Below are positions 47,327 through 55,650 of a stretch of DNA of 64,000 nucleotides, piece after piece (position 1 is the first letter of the stretch; the number at the start of each line of letters is the position of its first letter). The position numbers and the translations under genes were made by a program. The stretch comes from Micromonospora rhizosphaerae (GTDB lineage: Bacteria > Actinomycetota > Actinomycetes > Mycobacteriales > Micromonosporaceae). Below the pieces are notes generated by a model, which was not told where the DNA came from, ran no database searches, and saw only the letters and a list, made by a program, of their open reading frames with translations. Where the stretch lies: assembly GCF_900091465.1 (NCBI RefSeq), contig NZ_FMHV01000002.1:6758001-6822000 (forward strand), in the 5' to 3' direction.

Positions 47327-48283
47327 TCAGGAGGCGAGCAGGGCCAGCGCGCTGCGGACCTGGTCGGCAGCGCGGGCCAGGGCGGCCCGGGCGGCGGAGA
47401 CCTCGGCGCCGGAGACCAGGGCGACCAGGGCGGTCTTGAGGTCGCCGTCGGCCTCGTGCAGGGCCTGCCGGCAGACCTCCTCCGCGCAGCCGGTGGCCTC
47501 CATCAGGATCGAGATCATCCGGCCGCGCAGCTTGGCGTTGGTGGCCACCATGTCGATCATGAGATTGGAGTAGACCCGGCCGAGCCGCACCATCACGGCC
47601 GTGGAGAACGTGTTGAGCACCAACTTCTGCGCCGTGCCCGCCTTCATCCGGGTCGACCCGGTGACGACCTCGGGTCCGGTGTCCACCCCGATGAAGACGT
47701 CGACCGACGACGCGGCCTCGGCCTCCGGATTCGCGCAGAGCAGCACCGTCGCGGCCCCCTGGGCCCGGGACGCGGCGAGCGCCCCGAGGACGTACGGGGT
47801 GCGCCCGCTGGCGGCCAACCCGACGACCAGGTCGCCGGGGCGTACGCACTCGGCGGCCTCGGCCGCACCGGCCCGGTCGTCGTCCTCGGCGTCTTCCACG
47901 GCGCGCCACATGGCCTCGGGACCGCCGGCCAGGTGCGCGCAGAACCAGTGCCCGGGCGAGTTGAAGGTGGGGGCGAGCTCGGCGGCGTCGAGGACGCCGA
48001 GCCGACCCGAGGTGCCGGCGCCGAAGTAGTGCACCCGCTGCCCGGCGCGCAGCGCCGCGGCCGCCAGGTCGACGGTCTCCGCGATCTCGTCGAGGACGCC
48101 GGCCACCGCGGCCGGCACCCGCCGATCCGCCTCGTTGATGACGGTGAGCATTTCCCGGGTCGACATCAGGTCGAGGTCCAGGCTGAGCGGGTTGCGCCGC
48201 TCGGTTGGCGAGCCGACCCGCACCGCGGGTCGGACCGGCACCGCGGGAGCCGCCTCGTCCCGTTCCACCCGGCCGGCGGTCAT
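47327..48283 (-). CDS. murQ: N-acetylmuramic acid 6-phosphate etherase
   Basis: A 318-residue SIS-domain etherase that cleaves the lactyl ether of MurNAc 6-phosphate during peptidoglycan recycling. Family motifs are TERRNPLSLDLDLMSTREML, VHYFGAGTSGRLGVLDAAEL, TFNSPGHWF, and the strongly conserved GSTRMKAGTAQKLVLNTFST core, with a C-terminal UBA-like helical bundle. Its start overlaps the stop of the MurR/RpiR gene (ATGA), so they are one operon. Confidence 0.94.
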   Translation of the reverse strand: MTAGRVERDEAAPAVPVRPAVRVGSPTERRNPLSLDLDLMSTREMLTVINEADRRVPAAVAGVLDEIAETVDLAAAALRAGQRVHYFGAGTSGRLGVLDAAELAPTFNSPGHWFCAHLAGGPEAMWRAVEDAEDDDRAGAAEAAECVRPGDLVVGLAASGRTPYVLGALAASRAQGAATVLLCANPEAEAASSVDVFIGVDTGPEVVTGSTRMKAGTAQKLVLNTFSTAVMVRLGRVYSNLMIDMVATNAKLRGRMISILMEATGCAEEVCRQALHEADGDLKTALVALVSGAEVSAARAALARAADQVRSALALLAS

Positions 48284-49194
48284 CCCCGCCTCCGCCCGGA
48301 GCCCACCCGGTGCGACTGGACCGCCTCGGCGGTCGCCTCCAGGGCCTTCTTGGCCTTGGCCCGGCTGCGCGCGGCCACCCCGACGAAGAGGCAGTCGACG
48401 ACGGTGAGCTGGGCCAGCCGGCTGGCCATCGCACCGGAGCGGTAGGTGGTCTCCCGGGCGGCGGTGGTGAGCACGAAGTCAGCCACCTCGGTGATCGGGG
48501 AGCGGGGGAAGTTGGTCAGGGCCACGGTGGCGGCGCCGCGGGCGCGGGCCTGCTCGAGCACCTCGATCACGTCCAAGGTCGTGCCGGTGTGCGAGATGCC
48601 GACCGCGACGTCGCCCCGCCCGAGCAGAGCGGCCGAGGTCAGCGCGGTGTGCACGTCCGGGAAGTAGAAGGCGGTCCGGCCGATGCGATGCAGCTTCTGC
48701 TGGAAGTCGGAGGCGACGAAGCCGCTGGCGCCGGCGCCGTAGACGTCGATCCGGCCGGCCCCGGCGATCGCCTCGACGACCTGCTCGCAGACGGCCGGGT
48801 CAAGCTGCTCGGCCGTCTCCTCGACGGCCCGCGCGTCGTTGAAGGCGATGGTCGCGATGATCTGGGCCAGGTCGGCGCCGGGCGGGATGTCGCCGCCGAC
48901 CACCCGGGCGTCCGGCGGCTCGATCCGACGGGCCGCCTCGGCGGCGAGCCGGATCCGCAGCTGCGGGTAGCCGTCCATGCCGACCGACCGGCAGAACCGG
49001 ATGACGGTCGCCTCCGAGGTCTCGGCGGCGGTGGCGAGGTCGGTGATGGTGCGCCGGGCGGCGTCCGCCGGGTCGGCGACGACCAGCCGGGCGACCCGCT
49101 GCTCGGCCGGTGACAGCGACGGGAGCAGGCCACTGATGTGGACGATCAGTCCACCGGGCTCGTGACTCGCAGAAATCTTCGAACTCTTCGCCAC
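48280..49194 (-). CDS. MurR/RpiR family transcriptional regulator
   Basis: A 304-residue repressor with an N-terminal HTH_6 (LSPAEQRVARLVV, ITDLATAAETSEATVIRFCRSVGMDGYPQLR is the pattern) and a C-terminal SIS sugar-phosphate-binding domain (IDVYGAGASGFVASDF, VAVGISHTGTTLDVIEVL). It is coupled to murQ and probably responds to MurNAc 6-phosphate or a relative. There is no ribosome binding site at the GTG; TAAGTT is six bases upstream and lies within a palindrome, implying leaderless transcription with autorepression. Confidence 0.9.
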   Translation of the reverse strand: MAKSSKISASHEPGGLIVHISGLLPSLSPAEQRVARLVVADPADAARRTITDLATAAETSEATVIRFCRSVGMDGYPQLRIRLAAEAARRIEPPDARVVGGDIPPGADLAQIIATIAFNDARAVEETAEQLDPAVCEQVVEAIAGAGRIDVYGAGASGFVASDFQQKLHRIGRTAFYFPDVHTALTSAALLGRGDVAVGISHTGTTLDVIEVLEQARARGAATVALTNFPRSPITEVADFVLTTAARETTYRSGAMASRLAQLTVVDCLFVGVAARSRAKAKKALEATAEAVQSHRVGSGRRRG

Positions 49195-49196
49195 GG

Positions 49197-49213
49197 ATGA
49201 AACTTACTTTCAT
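49197..49213. promoter_or_regulatory. MurR/RpiR operator overlapping the -10 box
   Basis: ATGAAA (49197-49202), five bases, TTTCAT (49208-49213): a perfect palindrome of the TGAAA-N5-TTTCA kind used by RpiR-family regulators. It covers the -10 box TAAGTT (minus strand, 49206-49201) of the regulator's own gene. Confidence 0.7.
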
Positions 49214-49467
49214 GCGGCGTGACCGTCAACCATGACCGCCCGTATCCGGAAAAGTACCCTCTTCCGCGCGCGGCCGCCCCGGCAAGGGTGCATCACCGCA
49301 GCCCGGGCCGCCTCCTCCGCTCCGGTCGAGTGCACCGTGCCGGCCGGCCGGCTGGGCGGCCGTCGTCCACGCCGCGCCAGCCGGACGGCCCGGCGGGATG
49401 GACGGACGGCCGGGTCGGAGCACCGCCCGGCGTCCGGGCCCCGACGCAGCGGGCGGGCCTGAGCCGT

Positions 49468-49479
49468 TAGCGTGTGCCC
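49468..49479 (+). promoter_or_regulatory. -10 box of the leaderless SDR promoter
   Basis: TAGCGT at 49468-49473, six bases, then ATG at 49480. Confidence 0.55.
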
Positions 49480-50169
49480 ATGGCGGAACGCAGTGTGCTG
49501 GTCACCGGGGGCACGGGCGGGCTGGGCGGGGCGGTCACCGCCGCCTTCCTCAAGGCGGGCTGGCGGGTGGTCGTACCGGAGCGGGAGGGCTCGGGGACGC
49601 AGCCGGCGGGCTCCGGACCGGTCCGGCTCACCGCGGACCTGCTGGAACCGGCCGGGGCCGCCCGTGCGGTCGAGGTGGCCGCGGCCGACCCGGCCGCGCC
49701 GCTGCGCGCGGTGGTCAACCTCGTCGGCGGGTACGCGAGCGGCGGGCTGGTGCACGAGACGCCGGTCGAGGAGTTCGACCGGATGCTCCGGATCAACCTG
49801 CGCCCGACCTACCTGGTCACCCAGGCCGCCCTGCCGCACCTGATGGCGGCCGGCGGCGGATCGGTGGTCTGCGTCTCCGCGCGGGCCGCGGTGGCGCCGT
49901 TCCCCGGCGCGGCCGGCTACGCCACGGCCAAGGCGGCGGTGCTCGCCTTCGCCAACGCGGTCGCGGTGGAGTACCGGCAGCGCGGCGTGCGGTGCAACAC
50001 GGTGCTGCCCAGCGTGATCGACACTCCGGCCAACCGAGCCGCCCAGCCCGACGCCGACCACCGACGCTGGGTCGCCCCGGCCGAGATCGCCGCGGTGATC
50101 CGCTTCCTGGCCTCCGAGGACTCGGCGCCGACCAGCGGCGCCAGCATCCCGGTCTACGGGCGGGCCTGA
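49480..50169 (+). CDS. SDR family oxidoreductase
   Basis: A 229-residue short-chain dehydrogenase. The dinucleotide motif SVLVTGGTGGLGGAV, the VVNLVGGYASG segment and the catalytic YATAK (Tyr and Lys) are all present, as is a C-terminal TSGASIPVYG motif. The substrate is unknown. TAGCGT ends six bases before the ATG, with no ribosome binding site. The 3' end overlaps the convergent kinase-like gene by 16 bp. Confidence 0.87.
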   Translation: MAERSVLVTGGTGGLGGAVTAAFLKAGWRVVVPEREGSGTQPAGSGPVRLTADLLEPAGAARAVEVAAADPAAPLRAVVNLVGGYASGGLVHETPVEEFDRMLRINLRPTYLVTQAALPHLMAAGGGSVVCVSARAAVAPFPGAAGYATAKAAVLAFANAVAVEYRQRGVRCNTVLPSVIDTPANRAAQPDADHRRWVAPAEIAAVIRFLASEDSAPTSGASIPVYGRA

Positions 50170-50903
50170 GCGGGCAGCGGGTCGCCCGAGCGTGGCCAGG
50201 CCCCGTCGATCCGCGGCGGACCGGTGTCCCGGGGCGAGGTCCCGCGCGACGCCGGGGGGTCGGCCTCGTCGGCCGGCAGCCACCCGGTGAGGTGGGCGCG
50301 GATCCGGTGGGACACCTCGTCCGGCGGGCCCCCCGCGTCGATCACCACGAAGGTCGGGTACTCGGGCAGCGTCCGGTACGCGGTGTCGGCGGCGGTGAGC
50401 CAGCGCATGCTCTCGTGGTCCGTCCCCCGCCGCTCGATCCGTCGGTACGCCTCGGCCGGGTCGACGGTGAGCAGGAAGGTGACCTGCGGATTGGGGAAGA
50501 GCCGGTAGCCGGCCCGGGCCAGCCGCTCCCAGCGTTGGCCCCCGTGCGCCCGGATGCTCGCGTACTGGCAGGCGGAGTAGCGGTCCATCACCGCGGTCCG
50601 CCCGGTGATCAGGCAGCTCAGCAGCGCGGCGGCGATGGCGAGCCAGCGCAGCACCGACTCGACCGCGAGCGTCCCGTTCCGCCCGACGAGCCGCTGCGCG
50701 TCCGGTCGCCCCAGGCGCTGCGCGAGGCGGCCGAGCCAGCGCCGACCGCCCGCGTTGCGGTGATAGGTGGCCGGGCGGCCGGCCGCGGTGAGCGCCTCGG
50801 CGAGCCGATGGGCCTGGGTGGTCTTGCCCGATCCATCGATGCCGATCAGGGCGACCGCGCGCAACCGCGCCCTGCCACGCCGCGTACGCAGTGATCCAGC
50901 CAC
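50154..50903 (-). CDS. Thymidylate-kinase-like P-loop kinase
   Basis: A 249-residue protein of the thymidylate kinase family: P-loop ALIGIDGSGKTTQ near residues 17-29, VMDRYSACQYAS (DR box) and FLLTVDPAEAYRRIERRGTDHES (lid) as in dTMP kinases. The C-terminal 40 residues are Pro/Arg-rich low complexity. Housekeeping Tmk is usually elsewhere, so this is a paralogue with unknown substrate. The GTG lies eight bases after TAGCCT. Confidence 0.8.
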   Translation of the reverse strand: MAGSLRTRRGRARLRAVALIGIDGSGKTTQAHRLAEALTAAGRPATYHRNAGGRRWLGRLAQRLGRPDAQRLVGRNGTLAVESVLRWLAIAAALLSCLITGRTAVMDRYSACQYASIRAHGGQRWERLARAGYRLFPNPQVTFLLTVDPAEAYRRIERRGTDHESMRWLTAADTAYRTLPEYPTFVVIDAGGPPDEVSHRIRAHLTGWLPADEADPPASRGTSPRDTGPPRIDGAWPRSGDPLPAQARP

Positions 50904-51064
50904 CCTGCACAGGCTATCCGACGGGCGCTCCCCGCCTGGCGATTTGTCCCTTTCGCTCCCAGTTGGCGCCCACCCGCGACACCGCCAGGTGTGGCCGACC
51001 GGAATGCCGGGTACGCAAATTCATTGCGACCGCCTGTCCACCTTTCGACCGACGGGAGACCCAG

Positions 51065-51649
51065 ATGGCCGAGCGCGGGGACGAGACCCTGGTGCACACC
51101 CTCAAGAAGGTCGCCGCCGTGCTCAAGCAGTCCGAGATCCCGTTCGCCCTCGGCGGCAGCTTCGCCGTCTACGCGCACGGCGGCCACTCCAGCGACCACG
51201 ACGTGGACTTCCTGATCCGGGAGCAGGACGTGGAACCGGCGCTGGAGGCCCTGGTCGAGGCCGGCTTCACCGCCGATCGCCCGCCCGAGGACTGGCTGGT
51301 CAAGGTCTACGACGAGGGGCGGATGGTGGACCTGATCCACCGGCCGATCGAGACCCCGGTGACCGAGGAGACCTTCGCCGACACCATCGTTCGGCCGGTC
51401 GACGCGATCCACATGCCGGTGCTCTCGGCCACCCGGCTCATGGTGCACAAGCTGCTCAGCTTCTCCCAGCACTACTGCGACTTCGCCCGCGCCCTGCCGC
51501 TGGCCCGCTCGCTGCGGGAACAGATCGACTGGGAACGGGTACGGAAGGAGACGCAGCACTCGCCCTACGCGGAGGCGTTCCTCGTGCTGCTCGACCGGCT
51601 GGACGTGCTGCCGGAGAGCGGCGCCACCGAAGGAAGGGAGACACCGTGA
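51065..51649 (+). CDS. Nucleotidyltransferase-fold protein
   Basis: A 194-residue protein with the nucleotidyltransferase signature in IPFALGGSFAVYAHGG followed by DHDVDFLI (GGS...DxD), as in AbiEii/MNT-like transferases. A helical C-terminal part includes MVHKLLSFSQHYCDFARALP. GGGAG lies upstream of the ATG. The target is unknown; no antitoxin-like partner is adjacent. It overlaps the next gene by 4 bp. Confidence 0.78.
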   Translation: MAERGDETLVHTLKKVAAVLKQSEIPFALGGSFAVYAHGGHSSDHDVDFLIREQDVEPALEALVEAGFTADRPPEDWLVKVYDEGRMVDLIHRPIETPVTEETFADTIVRPVDAIHMPVLSATRLMVHKLLSFSQHYCDFARALPLARSLREQIDWERVRKETQHSPYAEAFLVLLDRLDVLPESGATEGRETP

Positions 51650-51918
51650 CCGAGCAGCACGGCGGCGCCGCACCGCCCGACGAGTACGTCGAGGCGGAGA
51701 TCCAGCGGCTGCTGGCCGAGGACCCCGACGTCGCCGAACAGGGCATCACCGTGGTCCGCCGCGAGCGGGGCCTGGTCCTCTACGGCGAGGTGGAGAGCCC
51801 ACACCGGCGCGAGGAGATCCTGCGCCTGGTGGCCGAGCGCTTTCCCGACGTGCCGGTCACCAGCGACATCGGGGTGATCCGAACGCAGCCGCCCAGCCAG
51901 GTCGAGGAGCTGCCGTGA
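51646..51918 (+). CDS. BON-like small domain protein
   Basis: A 90-residue protein with a single BON-like domain: VEAEIQRLLAEDPDVAEQGITVVRRERGLVLYGEV is the alpha-beta-beta pattern, then HRREEILRLVAERFPDV. GTG at 51646 overlaps the preceding stop (GTGA). No signal peptide, so cytosolic. Function unknown. Confidence 0.7.
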   Translation: MTEQHGGAAPPDEYVEAEIQRLLAEDPDVAEQGITVVRRERGLVLYGEVESPHRREEILRLVAERFPDVPVTSDIGVIRTQPPSQVEELP

Positions 51919-51931
51919 GGGAGGTTTGACC

Positions 51932-52654
51932 GTGATCCGCATCGCCGCCGTCGGCGACGTGCACATGGACGAGGACGTGGTCGGCCGGTTCCGGCCGGCC
52001 CTCGAGGAACTGCCCGACTGTGCCGACGTGCTGCTGCTGGCCGGCGACCTGACCCGGCACGGCACCGAGTCCGAGGCGCGCTGCGTGGCGCGGGAGTTCG
52101 GCGGCCTGGGGGTGCCGGTGATCACCGTGCTCGGCAACCACGAGCACCAGTGCGACCAGGTGCCGCAGGTGGTCAAGGTGCTGGAGGACGTCGGGATCAC
52201 CGTGCTGGAGGGGACCGGGACGGTGCTGGAGTGCGCCGGCGGGCGACTCGGCGTGGCCGGGGTGAAGGGTTTCGGCGGAGGCTTCGCCGGGCGGTGCGCC
52301 AGCGACTTCGGCGAGCCGGAGATGAAGTCGTTCGTCCGGACCACCAACGAGAGCGCGGAGGCGTTGGGGAAGGCGCTGCGCGGGCTGGACTGCGACCTGC
52401 TGGTCTCGCTCACCCACTACTCCCCCGTGCCGGACACGCTCGCCGGCGAGCCGCTGGAGATCTACCCGTTCCTCGGGTGTTACCAGCTGGGCCAGGCGAT
52501 CGACTCGGCGCCGACCGCGCTGGCCCTGCACGGGCACGCGCACCACGGCACCGAACGGGGCACCACCCCGGGCGGGGTACGGGTCCGCAACGTCGCCCAC
52601 CCGGTGATCAAGCAGGCGTACAGCATCTTCCACCTGGGAGATCATCTCGGCTGA
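51932..52654 (+). CDS. Metallophosphoesterase
   Basis: A 240-residue calcineurin-like phosphoesterase: IAAVGDVHMDED (first D and H), LLLAGDLTRHG (GD), VLGNHEHQCD (GNHE) and the late ALHGHAHHGTERG histidines form a complete di-metal site. GGGAGG lies seven bases before the GTG. It is the last gene of the 51.1-52.7 kb operon; the substrate is unknown. Confidence 0.87.
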   Translation: MIRIAAVGDVHMDEDVVGRFRPALEELPDCADVLLLAGDLTRHGTESEARCVAREFGGLGVPVITVLGNHEHQCDQVPQVVKVLEDVGITVLEGTGTVLECAGGRLGVAGVKGFGGGFAGRCASDFGEPEMKSFVRTTNESAEALGKALRGLDCDLLVSLTHYSPVPDTLAGEPLEIYPFLGCYQLGQAIDSAPTALALHGHAHHGTERGTTPGGVRVRNVAHPVIKQAYSIFHLGDHLG

Positions 52655-52696
52655 GGACCAGGTTTCCGGGATCGGGAGGGCGGGTACTCAGCGGGC

Positions 52697-52840
52697 ATGG
52701 AGCTGATTCTCTGGATTCTTGCAGTCGTACTGGTGGTCGCCGGCATCCTTGCGCTGTTCCGCCGGCAGATCCTGTGGGGCATCGTCCTCATCATCGTCGG
52801 GCTGCTGGTCGGCCCGGGCGGCGTCAGCATCTTCACCTGA
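52697..52840 (+). CDS. GPGG-motif small membrane protein
   Basis: A 47-residue peptide (MELILWILAVVLVVAG ... RRQILWGIVLIIVGLLVG ... GPGGVSIFT) with two hydrophobic helices separated by FRRQ and the GPGG-x-S motif at the C-terminus. Tiny proteins of this type are conserved in actinomycetes, with unknown function. It is short enough to be missed by length-limited gene callers. Confidence 0.75.
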   Translation: MELILWILAVVLVVAGILALFRRQILWGIVLIIVGLLVGPGGVSIFT

Positions 52841-52862
52841 CGCCAATTCCGAATCCCTGACC

Positions 52863-52930
52863 CGCCGGGGTCGTCGAGCCGGTATCTCAGTCCTCCCAGA
52901 CCGGAGAGCCCGGACCCGACGACCCCGGCG
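52863..52930 (+). repeat. Long nested inverted repeat after the small membrane gene
   Basis: CGCCGGGGTCGTCG (52863-52876) and its exact inverse CGACGACCCCGGCG (52917-52930) enclose an inner CCGGT/ACCGG stem (52879-52883, 52900-52904). It may terminate transcription of the upstream gene or form a structured RNA ahead of the sugar ABC operon. No U tract. Confidence 0.65.
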
Positions 52931-53320
52931 CCGTGCTGTCCGACGCTTGTCCGTGCGATCTCCCGACCGTCCGACTTCGCGGCTTTCTTGATCAGCGGGG
53001 CGGCAGCGGGACGGGAGCCGGACTCCATCGCTTGCCAGCACCTCATCCCGGCCCCCGGACCCCGACGGGGGTCGAGACCCGGCTCACGGTACGCACCGCC
53101 GGCGGTCGCCCGGGGCCCCTCCCGTCGGCTCCCGAAACGTCGCGCGAGCTGGGAAGATTCACCGAATCCGTTGCCTGTGACGGGGATCGCCGCCGTTCGA
53201 CGTCACTGTTGGGCATCTTTCCTTGCTGCGTGATCTCGGACGGACGACAATTCCGTCAGCATGGCGGCGCCGCTGTGGTCTGCTGCCAGCTGGTACAACC
53301 CAAAACGGAAGGTAGTGGAA
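52931..53320 (+). promoter_or_regulatory. Leader/promoter region of the sugar ABC importer operon
   Basis: 390 bases with no supported gene upstream of the binding-protein gene. It must carry the operon promoter; a GTGACG...CGTCAC inverse pair lies near 53177-53205. No LacI-type operator or riboswitch could be assigned with confidence. Confidence 0.4.
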
Positions 53321-54631
53321 ATGCGGCTACGAAACAGGCTGGCGGCCCTCGGGGTGGCCATGGTCGTCACAGCGACCATGGGTGCCTGCGGCTCCGGCGG
53401 CGACGACAGCAGCGGGGGATCCTCCAAGACTGGTAGCCAGTTCGAGGGTCGGGGCCCCATCTCGTTCGTGTCGGGCAAGGACACCTCCGGGGTGTACGCC
53501 CAGCAGTTGGCCAAGTGGAACGCGGACCACCCGAACGAGCAGGTCAAGCTCATCGAGCTGCCGGAGAGCGCGGACGCCCAGCGGCAGCAGTTCATCCAGA
53601 ACGCGCAGACCAAGTCGGACGCGTACGACGTGGTCTTCCTCGACGTGGTGTGGACCGCCGAGTTCGCCGCGAACGGCTGGGTGGAGGCCCTTCCCGAGGA
53701 CCAGTTCCCGCTCGACCAGATGCTGCAGCCGGCGGTCGAGACGAACAAGTACTTCAAGAAGCTCTACGGCGTGCCGTACGCCTCCGACGGCGGCATGCTC
53801 TACTACCGCACCGACCTGCTCAAGGCCGCCGGCATCGCCGAGGCGCCCAAGACCTGGGACGAGATGAAGCAGGCCTGCCAGAAGATCCAGGCGACCCCGC
53901 AGGGCAAGGGCCTGGGGTGCTACGGCGGGCAGTACGAGAAGTACGAGGGCCTGACCGTCAACTTCAGCGAGGCCGTGAACTCCGCGGGTGGCGAGGTCGT
54001 CAAGGAGGACGGCAAGGCGAACGTCAACACCCCGGAGGCCAAGAAGGGTCTCGACTTCCTGGTCGACGGCTTCAAGTCCGGCGTGATGCCGCGTGAGGCC
54101 ATCACCTGGAAGGAGGAGGAGGGCCGCCGGGCGTTCCAGGACGGCAAGCTCATCTTCCACCGGCAGTGGCCGTACCAGTACGCGCTCGCCAGCAAGAACG
54201 ACGGGTCGAGCAAGGTGGTCGGCAAGTTCGCGGTAGCCCCGCTGCCCGGCCTGACCGGTCCGGGCAAGTCCACCCTGGGTGGCCACAACCTCTCGATCAG
54301 CAAGTTCAGCAAGAACAAGGCGACCGCCCTGGACTTCGTCAAGTGGTTCACCAACCAGGAGAACGCCAAGACCAACCTCACGGTCGCGTCGCTCGCGCCG
54401 GTCTACACCAACCTCTACGACGACCCGGCGCTGCAGAAGCAGTTCCCGTACCTGCCGACGCTCAAGCAGTCGATCATGAACGCTGAGCCCCGGCCGGCCA
54501 TCGTCCGCTACGGCGACGCCACCGCGGCGATCCAGGAGTCGGCGTACGCCGCTCTGACCGGCAAGCAGACCAGCGAGCAGGCGCTCAGCGACCTGCAGAG
54601 CAAGCTCGACCAGCTCATCGCCCAGAAGTGA
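53321..54631 (+). CDS. Sugar ABC transporter substrate-binding lipoprotein
   Basis: A 436-residue extracellular solute-binding protein (family 1, carbohydrate type). The lipobox is MGACGSGG with the lipidated Cys at residue 23; the binding domain has DVVFLDVVWTAEFAANGWV, LYGVPYASDGGMLYYRTDLL and a typical C-terminal helix. ATG at 53321 precedes the canonical signal peptide; an in-frame ATG 60 bases upstream is not supported. It begins an importer operon with two permeases. Confidence 0.92.
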   Translation: MRLRNRLAALGVAMVVTATMGACGSGGDDSSGGSSKTGSQFEGRGPISFVSGKDTSGVYAQQLAKWNADHPNEQVKLIELPESADAQRQQFIQNAQTKSDAYDVVFLDVVWTAEFAANGWVEALPEDQFPLDQMLQPAVETNKYFKKLYGVPYASDGGMLYYRTDLLKAAGIAEAPKTWDEMKQACQKIQATPQGKGLGCYGGQYEKYEGLTVNFSEAVNSAGGEVVKEDGKANVNTPEAKKGLDFLVDGFKSGVMPREAITWKEEEGRRAFQDGKLIFHRQWPYQYALASKNDGSSKVVGKFAVAPLPGLTGPGKSTLGGHNLSISKFSKNKATALDFVKWFTNQENAKTNLTVASLAPVYTNLYDDPALQKQFPYLPTLKQSIMNAEPRPAIVRYGDATAAIQESAYAALTGKQTSEQALSDLQSKLDQLIAQK

Positions 54632-54687
54632 TCAGCCCGCCGGGCCGGCGCATGCCGGCCCGGCGGCCCTTTCGGTAAGGAGGTCGA

Positions 54688-55650
54688 GTGGCTACCACCA
54701 TCACCGCACCAGCCACTGGTCGACCCGCTCAGGGCCAGGCCGGGACGGGGCGACGCGCCGGCGTGGGGCGGCTGGCCGCCCTGCTGCTCTCGCCCACGCT
54801 TCTCGTACTCGGCCTCGTCATCGGCTACCCGATCGTCTCCGCGTTGCGGCTGTCACTCCAGGTGAGTTCCGAAGGAATCAACCCGGAGACCGGGGTCATT
54901 GAGCGGACCAGCCGCCTCGGGCTGGACAACTACACGGGCATCTTCTCCGGTGACACCGGCAAGCTGTTCTGGAACTCGTTCTGGAACACCACCACCTTCA
55001 CTATCGCCTCGGTGATCATCGAGATGCTGATCGGTGTCGCCATGGCCCTGGTGATGAACCGGGCCTTCCGGGGCCGCGGACTGGTCCGGGCCAGCATCCT
55101 GGTGCCGTGGGCCATTCCCACGGCCATCTCCGGCCTCCTCTGGCGGTGGATCTTCCAGGCCGACGGCGTGGCCAACCAGCTCCTCAACGCCAACATTCTC
55201 TGGACCACCGAGGGCTTCCAGTCGTGGGTGGCCGTGGTCATCGCGGACACCTGGAAGACCGCGCCGTTCATCGGGCTGCTCGTGCTCGCCGGGCTGCAGA
55301 TCATCCCGGCGGAGACGTACGAGGCGGCCCGGGTCGACGGCGCCGACGCATGGAAGACCTTCTGGAAGATCACCCTGCCGCTGGTGCGTCCCGCCCTGGT
55401 GGTCGCCGTGCTCTTCCGCATGCTCGACGTACTGCGGATGTTCGACCTGCCGTTCGTGCTGATCGGTCCGCACAAGCAGTCGGTCGAGACGCTGTCGATG
55501 CTGTCGTGGTACGAGGTGAACAACCTCAGATTCGGCACCGCCGCGGCGTACGCCATGGTGCTGTTCCTCTACGTGGCGGTCGTCGCGTTCGTGTTCGTGC
55601 GAGTTCTGGGCGCCGACCTGTTCGGCCGGGGGACGGGAGGTCGACGATGA
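54688..55650 (+). CDS. Sugar ABC transporter permease (MalF type)
   Basis: A 320-residue permease with six membrane helices and the EAA cytoplasmic loop (ETYEAARVDGADAWKTFWKITLPL), which couples to the ATPase. A perfect AAGGAGG precedes the GTG. The next permease's start overlaps its stop (ATGA). Confidence 0.92.
   Translation: MATTITAPATGRPAQGQAGTGRRAGVGRLAALLLSPTLLVLGLVIGYPIVSALRLSLQVSSEGINPETGVIERTSRLGLDNYTGIFSGDTGKLFWNSFWNTTTFTIASVIIEMLIGVAMALVMNRAFRGRGLVRASILVPWAIPTAISGLLWRWIFQADGVANQLLNANILWTTEGFQSWVAVVIADTWKTAPFIGLLVLAGLQIIPAETYEAARVDGADAWKTFWKITLPLVRPALVVAVLFRMLDVLRMFDLPFVLIGPHKQSVETLSMLSWYEVNNLRFGTAAAYAMVLFLYVAVVAFVFVRVLGADLFGRGTGGRR

Noticed and set aside
51065..51649. Type II/IV toxin-antitoxin system (AbiEii/MNT-like)
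   Set aside because: The nucleotidyltransferase fold is present, but the neighbours are a BON-like protein and a phosphoesterase, not an antitoxin or HEPN partner.
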